Positions 1 to 5,177 of a stretch of DNA of 5,177 nt are shown here, piece by piece; position 1 is the stretch's first letter; each line of letters starts with the position of its first letter. The notes beneath the pieces were generated by a model. That model saw only the letters and a program-made list of their open reading frames with translations. It was not told the DNA's origin and did not search any database. Origin of the DNA: GCA-2724215 sp015660315 (GTDB lineage: Bacteria > Latescibacterota > UBA2968 > UBA8231). Both the position numbers and the translations under genes were made by a program. The stretch is taken from contig JAPYQE010000366.1 in NCBI GenBank assembly GCA_029941315.1, positions 1-5,177 on the forward strand, given 5' to 3'.

Positions 1-757
1 GATCGAAGTAGACATTGGCCAAACCGCCATTTTGCGCCACCACTTCGACGAGCTGTGCGAAGAGCTCGGCCAAGTCGCCCTGGCAGGTGTGACTAGCTCC
101 TTGTTTGCTCAAGCTGTGCCAGGAGTCGAATACGCCAAAGGGATGCAGCGGACAAGGACTAACGGGCACTTCCCACAGGCCCTCCGGAGTGCGATAGGGC
201 GCGACGCCGCGCTCGGCCGCCAGCACGGACGAGGAAAAGCGATAGCCCATTGCAGACAATGGCGCGTAGACATCATCTACGTGCAGCGCGCCAAAATGCG
301 GCGTGCGGAAACCGGCGGGCTCGACGCCTAGAACTTCGACGATGGTCTCGTGGCCGCGTTCGATTTCTTCCCGTCGACGCTGTGGGCTGACCTGATTAAA
401 TTTCTCGCGACTGAGTCCGTCGACACGGGCGTAGTCATAATTCGGATGATAGAGATTCGGATGAGTTTCGGTGTGATTTATTATCTCGAAACCCGCATCA
501 ACGAGTAGCTTGTGTTCGGCGGGAAACTGCCGCACCCACTGTCCGATACAGGCAAAGGAAGCCGGGATATTATATTGCTGCAGAAGCGGCACCAATTCAG
601 GCAACGCCTCGATATCGCGGGGAAAATCGCAGTCGAAGGAGATAATGCAATACGCACCACTTCCCTTCCCAGACGCCATGACACGGCGAAAGAAAAAATC
701 GGGACTGAGCGTCGCCGCGGCCTTACGGGCGAGGGTGCCCAGCGAGCCTGCTGGCAA
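1..757 (-). CDS. Polysaccharide deacetylase (CE4/NodB family), 3' end missing at the window edge
   Basis: This protein probably removes an N- or O-acetyl (or formyl) group from a sugar of a polysaccharide or lipid-linked precursor, using a divalent metal. The frame is open through 252 codons and leaves the window without a stop. Numbered from the TTG start, the CE4 motifs are SFDCD at 40-44 (motif 1, a variant of TFDDG), NHTETH at 94-99 (motif 2, the H-x3-H metal pair H95 and H99), RTPHF at 151-155 (motif 3) and WEVPVSP at 195-201 (motif 4 region). Motif 5 would lie beyond the edge, after NVYFD. The TTG at 757 lies 2 nt after the methyltransferase stop and has a GGTGAGGT Shine-Dalgarno match. 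The next candidate, an ATG at 679 (26 codons later), has no visible ribosome binding site. The N-terminus is basic and not hydrophobic, so no signal peptide is evident and cytoplasmic action is likely. The family call is secure; the substrate is unknown and the start is moderately sure. Confidence 0.9.
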   Translation of the reverse strand, partial: MPAGSLGTLARKAAATLSPDFFFRRVMASGKGSGAYCIISFDCDFPRDIEALPELVPLLQQYNIPASFACIGQWVRQFPAEHKLLVDAGFEIINHTETHPNLYHPNYDYARVDGLSREKFNQVSPQRRREEIERGHETIVEVLGVEPAGFRTPHFGALHVDDVYAPLSAMGYRFSSSVLAAERGVAPYRTPEGLWEVPVSPCPLHPFGVFDSWHSLSKQGASHTCQGDLAELFAQLVEVVAQNGGLANVYFD

Positions 758-759
758 AA

Positions 760-1821
760 CTAGACAACCTCACCGATGGCGTGATCTGCGGTTTTGCGAC
801 CGCGCATGCCCTTGCTTTCGACACCATAGACGTCGAGCAAGCCCTTTTCTTTGAACCAGTCCTCGACTTCCTCCATCGGGAAGTGGAATTGATACTGCGG
901 GTGATACCAGTCAAAGGTGTCGATATGGGAGATGCGCCAGTCTCGATCACAGCGGATCGTGCCCAGAATTAGCTCACGCACACCGGGAATATGCCGACCC
1001 ACTGCCCAGTAGAACCAGTTGATGGGCACACACAGATAAGAAAGGTCATAGAGGGTTTTCAGCGGCAGGCGCAACGTGACCTTGCGGATGAGGCTCTCAA
1101 TGAACCGGGCCGGTGCCGGGCGCTTGCGATAGATCTTTACCGAAATATCCCCTCCGGGTTTGACGAAATCGACCAGTCCCTCAAAAGCGCGGCGCGGATC
1201 CGGCGTATGGTGCAGCACGCCCCAACTGAATACTACGTCGAAAATCTCCTTGCGGAAGGGCGGGTAGAACAAATCGGTCTGCACGATGTGCACCTTGGGC
1301 ATATCCTTGGTAATTTTTCGCGCATTGATCACAGCGACACTCAAGTCGATGCCGACGACTTCGGCCCCGAACTCCTGCACGATACGCGAATGGCGCCCAT
1401 AACCACAGCCGGCGTCGAGCACGAGTTTGCCGGAGAAAAATTCGGGCGTCAGCCCCCCTTCGAGCACATAGCCCTCATCGCGTTCGTCGCGCACCGTCGA
1501 ATACACGGTCCACTCAAAACCAAAACTTTCCTGGGTCTTTTTCTTTTCTTCTTCGAAACGGCGGATCTCGTCGGCCGAGATCGGCCATTCGGGCAATCGG
1601 TCGGCGTACTCGTGGGCAAAGTCACTGTAAATATCCAGCGCATTGGGCAGAATCACCGGCACCGCATCGACAATCGGATACCACTTGCCGCAGAGACTGC
1701 GCAATATGCCCTGCTCAACCTCGACCTGGCCATCGGCGTTTTCGCTCGTTGCGAACTCTTCCAAGCTAAACGCCTCTCCGCAATGCGGGCAGGCCAACAA
1801 CTCTAGTAGGCGATGCTTCAT
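760..1821 (-). CDS. SAM-dependent methyltransferase with N-terminal Trm112-like zinc-ribbon segment
   Basis: A 353-residue class I methyltransferase, predicted cytoplasmic. Residues 1-60 resemble the Trm112/YcaR-type segment often fused to such enzymes: CPHC at 11-14, a lone Cys at 44, then WYPIVDAVPVIL at 47-58. The usual second Cys pair is reduced to C44. The Rossmann core follows: motif I LDAGCGYGRH at 135-144, the acidic residue ending beta-2 in GIDL (D159), TDLF at 182-185, FDVVFSWGVLHHTPDP at 194-209 and VKPGG at 220-224, as in the Methyltransf_11/UbiE-like group. The C-terminal 120 or so residues carry DTFDWYHPQYQFHF at 301-314 and EEVEDWFKEKGL at 317-328, a tail seen in methyltransferases of polysaccharide clusters. 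The ATG at 1821 has a strong ribosome binding site. The acceptor is probably a sugar or glycolipid, judged only from the neighbours; a small-molecule or protein acceptor cannot be excluded. Confidence 0.92.
   Translation of the reverse strand: MKHRLLELLACPHCGEAFSLEEFATSENADGQVEVEQGILRSLCGKWYPIVDAVPVILPNALDIYSDFAHEYADRLPEWPISADEIRRFEEEKKKTQESFGFEWTVYSTVRDERDEGYVLEGGLTPEFFSGKLVLDAGCGYGRHSRIVQEFGAEVVGIDLSVAVINARKITKDMPKVHIVQTDLFYPPFRKEIFDVVFSWGVLHHTPDPRRAFEGLVDFVKPGGDISVKIYRKRPAPARFIESLIRKVTLRLPLKTLYDLSYLCVPINWFYWAVGRHIPGVRELILGTIRCDRDWRISHIDTFDWYHPQYQFHFPMEEVEDWFKEKGLLDVYGVESKGMRGRKTADHAIGEVV
767..774 (-). promoter_or_regulatory. Ribosome binding site favouring the TTG start of the deacetylase
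   Basis: Read on the minus strand this is GGTGAGGT. It lies inside the last codons of the methyltransferase gene, with about 10 nt between GAGG and the TTG at 757. The spacing is slightly long. The alternative ATG at 679 is preceded by a pyrimidine-rich stretch with no purine-rich match, which makes TTG the better candidate. The position suggests translational coupling to the methyltransferase. Confidence 0.5.
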
Positions 1822-1890
1822 TTATACTACTCCTCTTTTACAACGAATCTGGTTTTCAAATTTATGGCAAATACCATGCCAGCCCGAAGA
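1822..1890 (-). other. 69-nt AT-rich intergenic gap between the GT4 and methyltransferase genes
   Basis: This is the only sizeable gap in the gene row. It is visibly richer in A and T than the flanking coding sequence and ends with the methyltransferase ribosome binding site. I looked for a -35/-10 pair and for a stem followed by a T-run. TTGCCA and TTGAAA occur, but neither has a reasonable -10 box at about 17 nt, and there is no terminator-like hairpin. It is most simply an untranslated spacer in a continuous transcript, although a weak internal promoter cannot be excluded. Confidence 0.5.
1830..1836 (-). promoter_or_regulatory. Strong ribosome binding site of the methyltransferase gene
   Basis: Read on the minus strand this is AGAGGAG, 8 nt before the ATG at 1821. 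It is the best Shine-Dalgarno match in the window. The gene does not overlap its upstream neighbour, so it probably starts translation independently. Confidence 0.85.
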
Positions 1891-3177
1891 CTACCTAGCG
1901 GCCTCGACCACACTGTCGGTACTGAGCGAAGGCTCTCTTTGTAGGGATTTTTTAGATTCCAAACCCATATATTTCAGCAAGTTGCACCACTTGTCAACTT
2001 GCCTACGTGGACGAAAATCATCGCGTATCGACCGCATATTAGCTTTGCACTGCTGACGCAATTGATCATTCTCTACCATCTCTTGCAGGCAGGCTGCAAG
2101 CCCCGCAATATCGCCCAGATCGGCGACGAGGCCGATCTTATGACGCTCTACTATATCGCGGGCCGCCCCATCCGGCAACGAGGCGACAATCGGCACCCCG
2201 GCCTCGATATAATCAAAAAGTTTGGTCGGTGTTGCATAGGCATAGGTCTCTTCGCTCAAAGAAAAGAAACCGATATCCGCTGCTTGAACCAATTGCGCCA
2301 TCTCTGCCTGCGGCACAAACCCGCCAAAGCTACAATCCTCCGATAGCAAACTGCGTATCTTCCTTGAAAAATAAGGACTTTCAGGACCATAAAGCTGGAC
2401 CGTTAAGCGCTCTGACCACTGGTTATCACCGGCCAATAAAGCCGCATAGGCTTTGAGCAGAATCTCCGGCTTTTGCACGCGCGACATCGCCCCGGCGTAA
2501 ATGACGCGCAGCGGCCCTTGCTGCTGCTGACTCTTTGACCCTTCATCCGCTATTGGCGGAACGACATTATAAACAACCTCTACCTTGTCGGGGGCGAGGC
2601 CATAACGACCGAGCAAATCCTCGCGCAGCGCCTCGGTTGTGACACTGATGCGATCGGCCGCATGTATAATGCGCTTTTCGAGCAGGCGATAAACAGGCCG
2701 CAGCAGGCGGCGCCATCCCCTCGACATCACCCCGGAAAAATCGTCCCGGAAATCGACGAGCAGTGGAAATCCGTACCGCCGGCTGACTAGATACCCCACA
2801 ATCAAATCGGAAAAAACCGGGTACACGGCAAAAACCGCACCCGGCTCCGCGAACAAGGTTGTTCTTTGCCGCCAGACGCGCCAAGCCCAATTCAGATAAT
2901 AACAGGGCAAAATCCCCAAAGCATAGAGAATGATATTGAGCCCATGCCAATTAGCCGCTGGTATGCGATGCACATTCAATTGCGGATGCAGCGCCTCTTC
3001 TAGGCTGCGGTCTTCCTGATAGGCGATCAACCCGCCGTCCTCGCGCTGCATGCACACCACATCGACGGAAAAGTCTTCGGCCAGATAATTGGCGACGCAC
3101 GAGTTGGTTATGGCATTGCCGCGACCAAAGGGCGGAAAACAGCAGGCGATAAAGTAGACCTTGTCCTTTAATTGCAT
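1891..3177 (-). CDS. Glycosyltransferase, GT-B fold, family 4-like
   Basis: A 428-residue cytoplasmic glycosyltransferase that likely transfers a sugar from a nucleotide donor onto a lipid-linked glycan. The N-terminal acceptor domain begins with a hydrophobic strand and the glycine-rich loop FPPFGRGN (14-21), and contains LLVDFRDDF (139-147). The link to the second domain passes through VVYNVVPP (201-208) and a short Gln-rich stretch near 216-220. The donor-binding domain starts with LRVIYAGAM (223-231) and holds LYGPE (262-266) and GFVPQAEMAQLVQAADIGFF (286-305). The nucleotide-sugar signature is TPTKLFDYIEAGVPIV (316-331), where Asp322 appears to replace the second Glu of the usual E-x7-E. 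Length and domain order are normal for the family. I chose the ATG at 3177 over the one at 3216 because a TGAGG lies 5 nt upstream and the protein then opens directly on the first beta strand. Donor and acceptor sugars cannot be told. Confidence 0.93.
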   Translation of the reverse strand: MQLKDKVYFIACCFPPFGRGNAITNSCVANYLAEDFSVDVVCMQREDGGLIAYQEDRSLEEALHPQLNVHRIPAANWHGLNIILYALGILPCYYLNWAWRVWRQRTTLFAEPGAVFAVYPVFSDLIVGYLVSRRYGFPLLVDFRDDFSGVMSRGWRRLLRPVYRLLEKRIIHAADRISVTTEALREDLLGRYGLAPDKVEVVYNVVPPIADEGSKSQQQQGPLRVIYAGAMSRVQKPEILLKAYAALLAGDNQWSERLTVQLYGPESPYFSRKIRSLLSEDCSFGGFVPQAEMAQLVQAADIGFFSLSEETYAYATPTKLFDYIEAGVPIVASLPDGAARDIVERHKIGLVADLGDIAGLAACLQEMVENDQLRQQCKANMRSIRDDFRPRRQVDKWCNLLKYMGLESKKSLQREPSLSTDSVVEAAR

Positions 3178-3182
3178 TTGTG

Positions 3183-3187
3183 CCTCA
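3183..3187 (-). promoter_or_regulatory. Ribosome binding site setting the GT4 start, overlapping the upstream stop codon
   Basis: On the minus strand TGAGG lies 5 nt before the ATG at 3177, and its TGA is the stop codon of the GT-C gene. Ribosomes ending on the upstream gene would be placed at this start, so the two glycosyltransferases are probably made in a coupled way. It also argues against the in-frame ATG at 3216, which would overlap the upstream gene by 32 nt. Confidence 0.75.
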
Positions 3188-5050
3188 TGAGGGATATACG
3201 ACCTCAAAAACCACATAGCCGTTGTCTCGATGCAAGAGTTTCAGGTATTTCTTGCGAAAATCCTCGTGCAATGGATCGGCAAAGTATTGCGGATAGCCCA
3301 CCCCCTCGGTGCGCCCCGGGGGTATGTAGATCATCCGCGCGATATGGGTAATGCCCAACTCGCCGAGTCGCGCTAGCAACTGCTCGGACGTTTTGTAGTC
3401 GCCGTATTGCAGCAACATCTGATAGGGGTGGTCCCAGAGATAAACGCGTTCGCAATAGTATCCTTTGACAATGCCCTGCAACAGCACTTTGGCCTCTGGC
3501 GGCAGATGTTTATCGACAAAGCGAAAAGCCTGGAAGTTCGCCTCTGTCTCCAACAGGAAGCCATCCGCTGTCTGTTGCGACAACGCGTATTGCACCCCTT
3601 GGAAGGACAGTGCATATCCCTGCGCAAGATTGCCGACGACCGTAACGACAAAGGCCGCTTTGACCAGCAGCCGCAAAAAACGAGTCGACTGGCGGCTCAA
3701 CTGCTCAACGACAAAACCCGCCAGCGCGCTAAATAGCGCGAATAGCGCGAGATTATAGCGCGGATTCCCGTCGACATAGAGCACCGCCAGCAGATAATAC
3801 AACAGACACGCCAGCGCCAGCCAACGCACGCGCGGCCGGCGCCAATAAGCGACAATGCCCGGCAATAGCGCGACATAATAAATGCCGGTGGCCTTTTGCC
3901 AGCCCAGTTTTTCGTTCCACGCCCACTGCCACAGCGATGTGGCCGTAGCATTCAATAAATCCTGGGCCCTCTCACCGAACCCCACCGTGCCGCCGACGAT
4001 AGCACCCGAGGACACGCTATAGGCGCCCTTATATGCCAACCCATCAAATAGCGCATTGGCCACGGGCCAGACCGGATTGCCGGCTTCCCACCACGCGCGC
4101 GCATACCACGGTAGCGCCAGCCCCAAGGCAATGGCGGTATAGAGGGCCAATTCTAGGCCGATAGAGCGGATCTCTTCTTTGCAATACAGACCGCGCGCTG
4201 CAATTGCGATACCCGCCGCGATGGCGATAAAAATACCGGTGTGCTTGGCCCCCATCGCGAAACCCATAAAAACGGCGGCCAACATCAATGCCCGTTGCTC
4301 GCCCTCGCGCAGCCACTTGAAAAATGCCCAGATACCCAGAAACTGAAAGAGGCCAACGCCGACATCGACGTAGGCCAACGGCGAGAAAAAAACGAACACC
4401 GGGGTAAAGGCATATATCGCCGCGGCCCACACACCCACTTTGTTATTGAAATACATGCGGCAGAAACACCAAATGGCCACTACCGTCGTCACCCCCATAA
4501 ACCAGTGCACGACCTGCGCCAACGACGCGTCGCGCAAACCGATGGCCAACAGGTAGAGCATGCCGACATTGTCGGGATAGAGCGCCCCCGTCACCGTGCG
4601 TTCAAAGCTGATATGGTGTTTGAGCAGATAGAGTTTGGGCAAGGCCAAGTGATAAGCCAGCGGGTCAACCGCGCCGTGGGCGGGCAATAATGCACGCAGC
4701 AAATTCAGCAACAGGCCAAAACCGGTCAACACGATCAGCCAAAAATAAAAAGAGCGCCAATCGAATTGCCGACCGGTGAATTGCCCTTGCAGGCGCCCTG
4801 CCAAACCGATCAGTTCCTTACTACCGACCAAGGCACCCACAGCCAACAGGCCATAGAGGACCTCGACATAGAGCAGATGCGCGAAGCCCAACGCCAATAC
4901 CACCAGGGCGATAGCCCCCAAACCGAAACCGAGGGAAAACACCAATTCTTCGGCCCGTGAATCGCAGATCGGCCCCACCTTGCGCAGCAGGGTTAAACCG
5001 AACCCGGTCGCCACCGTGGCGATGGCTATGATATAGACGATCTCAACCAA
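3185..5050 (-). CDS. Polytopic membrane glycosyltransferase, GT-C fold (family 39/PMT-ArnT-like)
   Basis: A 621-residue inner-membrane protein with roughly a dozen or more hydrophobic segments (from residue 2 to about 480), then a soluble C-terminal domain of about 130 residues. Such enzymes transfer a sugar from a polyprenyl-phosphate donor on the outer face of the membrane. GT-C features seen are VDPLAYHLALPKLY at 128-141, with D129 as the likely catalytic acid in the first large loop; GAKHTG at 267-272; PWYARAWWEAGNPVWP at 314-329; and GNPRYNL at 428-434. The C-terminal domain has FVDKHLPPEAKVLL (511-524), typical of bacterial members. I place the start at TTG 5050 because GGAG lies 8 nt upstream; starting at the ATG 5125 would overlap by 83 nt a neighbouring frame that reads as a real protein end. 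An upstream overlap of 8 nt and the downstream GT4 gene 7 nt away suggest one operon. It could transfer something other than a sugar, since only the fold is clear. Confidence 0.85.
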   Translation of the reverse strand: MVEIVYIIAIATVATGFGLTLLRKVGPICDSRAEELVFSLGFGLGAIALVVLALGFAHLLYVEVLYGLLAVGALVGSKELIGLAGRLQGQFTGRQFDWRSFYFWLIVLTGFGLLLNLLRALLPAHGAVDPLAYHLALPKLYLLKHHISFERTVTGALYPDNVGMLYLLAIGLRDASLAQVVHWFMGVTTVVAIWCFCRMYFNNKVGVWAAAIYAFTPVFVFFSPLAYVDVGVGLFQFLGIWAFFKWLREGEQRALMLAAVFMGFAMGAKHTGIFIAIAAGIAIAARGLYCKEEIRSIGLELALYTAIALGLALPWYARAWWEAGNPVWPVANALFDGLAYKGAYSVSSGAIVGGTVGFGERAQDLLNATATSLWQWAWNEKLGWQKATGIYYVALLPGIVAYWRRPRVRWLALACLLYYLLAVLYVDGNPRYNLALFALFSALAGFVVEQLSRQSTRFLRLLVKAAFVVTVVGNLAQGYALSFQGVQYALSQQTADGFLLETEANFQAFRFVDKHLPPEAKVLLQGIVKGYYCERVYLWDHPYQMLLQYGDYKTSEQLLARLGELGITHIARMIYIPPGRTEGVGYPQYFADPLHEDFRKKYLKLLHRDNGYVVFEVVYPS

Positions 5051-5177
5051 AGAACGATCTCCAGATCTGCTGCAGCAGGTCCAAATAGCCCCTGGTATAA
5101 TAGAAATAGCCCATAAGACCGACAAACCACAGGCTCAATACAGCTTCTAATACCGCCCGACCTGGCGCTCGTTGCGT
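5043..5177 (-). CDS. C-terminal end of an unidentified protein with a probable membrane segment (5' part outside window)
   Basis: The frame enters at the right edge and gives 44 residues before a TGA at 5045-5043. It contains a hydrophobic stretch, VLSLWFVGLMGYFYY (about residues 12-26), then an amphipathic basic tail ending in IWRSFFG. This looks like a last transmembrane helix with a short cytoplasmic end. The frame is supported by the stop overlapping the TTG start of the next gene by 8 nt and by that gene's ribosome binding site falling in its last codons. A membrane-anchored glycosyltransferase, a flippase or a polymerase would fit the cluster, but 44 residues are too few to choose. Confidence 0.65.
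   Translation of the reverse strand, partial: TQRAPGRAVLEAVLSLWFVGLMGYFYYTRGYLDLLQQIWRSFFG
5059..5062 (-). promoter_or_regulatory. Ribosome binding site for the TTG start of the GT-C gene
   Basis: On the minus strand GGAG lies 8 nt before the TTG at 5050, inside the end of the upstream gene. No comparable match precedes the in-frame ATG at 5125 in what can be seen. The spacing is ideal, so this decides the start in favour of TTG and gives a protein that opens directly on its first membrane helix. Confidence 0.7.

Noticed and set aside
32..331. A 99-codon open frame on the plus strand near the left edge
   Set aside because: It lies opposite the deacetylase reading frame, which carries motifs 2-4 across this region.
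481..684. A 67-codon minus-strand frame beginning MSWRLG
   Set aside because: It overlaps the deacetylase in another frame of the same strand; the deacetylase frame carries the CE4 motifs and runs through without stops, so this one is incidental.
991..1806. A 271-codon open frame on the plus strand opposite the methyltransferase gene
   Set aside because: It is antisense to a gene with clear motifs. Its translation shows no recognisable family, and it is rich in His, Arg and Gln, as expected from the complement of a GC-biased gene. No ribosome binding site stands out.
1822..1890. Possible promoter or terminator in the gap before the methyltransferase gene
   Set aside because: TTGCCA and TTGAAA have no acceptable -10 box at 16-18 nt. 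The only inverted repeat (ATGG...CCAT around a short AT-rich loop) has 4-bp arms and no following T-run.
3178..3216. ATG at 3216 as the start of the GT4 gene
   Set aside because: It would overlap the GT-C gene by 32 nt and add 13 residues ahead of the first beta strand; the ATG at 3177 has a properly spaced TGAGG.
4241..4690. A 149-codon open frame on the plus strand opposite the GT-C gene
   Set aside because: It is the antisense of membrane-helix coding sequence; the hydrophilic, Gln/His/Arg-rich product has no domain and reads as a shadow.
1..5177. Mobile elements, CRISPR arrays, tRNA or rRNA genes, toxin-antitoxin or defence genes
   Set aside because: Coding sequence fills nearly the whole window. 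I saw no spaced direct repeats, no terminal inverted repeats, no transposase motifs and no RNA gene signatures.

Overview
The window is a piece of a bacterial surface-polysaccharide or glycolipid biosynthesis cluster. All five genes I can support lie on the minus strand, so transcription runs from the right edge (5177) to the left edge (1). In transcription order they are: the last 44 codons of a gene I cannot identify, with a probable membrane segment (5177-5043); a large polytopic GT-C/family-39-like glycosyltransferase (5050-3185, 621 aa); a cytoplasmic GT-B, family-4-like glycosyltransferase (3177-1891, 428 aa); a class I SAM-dependent methyltransferase with an N-terminal Trm112-like zinc-ribbon segment (1821-760, 353 aa); and a CE4/NodB-type polysaccharide deacetylase that runs off the left edge (757-1, at least 252 aa).

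The genes are packed like an operon. The first two overlap by 8 nt, the second and third are 7 nt apart, and the fourth and fifth are 2 nt apart. The only real gap is 69 nt (1822-1890), ahead of the methyltransferase. I see no convincing promoter or terminator anywhere. Shine-Dalgarno-like sequences settle several starts. Two genes appear to begin with TTG: the GT-C gene at 5050 and, less certainly, the deacetylase at 757. An ATG-only gene caller would mis-start the first and could lose the N-terminus of the second.

A working model, which is inference: the GT4 enzyme extends a glycan on the cytoplasmic face from a nucleotide sugar, the GT-C enzyme transfers a sugar from a polyprenyl-phosphate donor on the outer face of the inner membrane, and the methyltransferase and deacetylase decorate the glycan or its precursors. 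The deacetylase shows no signal peptide, which suggests it acts on cytoplasmic or membrane-associated intermediates, unlike exported chitin- or peptidoglycan-type deacetylases.

The gene types, bacterial ribosome binding sites and moderately GC-rich codon use fit a bacterium, probably Gram-negative. I cannot place it more narrowly from this sequence. There are no RNA genes, mobile elements, CRISPR arrays or long repeats. The families are known. The less ordinary points are the reduced zinc ribbon in the methyltransferase, the apparent lack of export of the deacetylase, and this particular gene combination.
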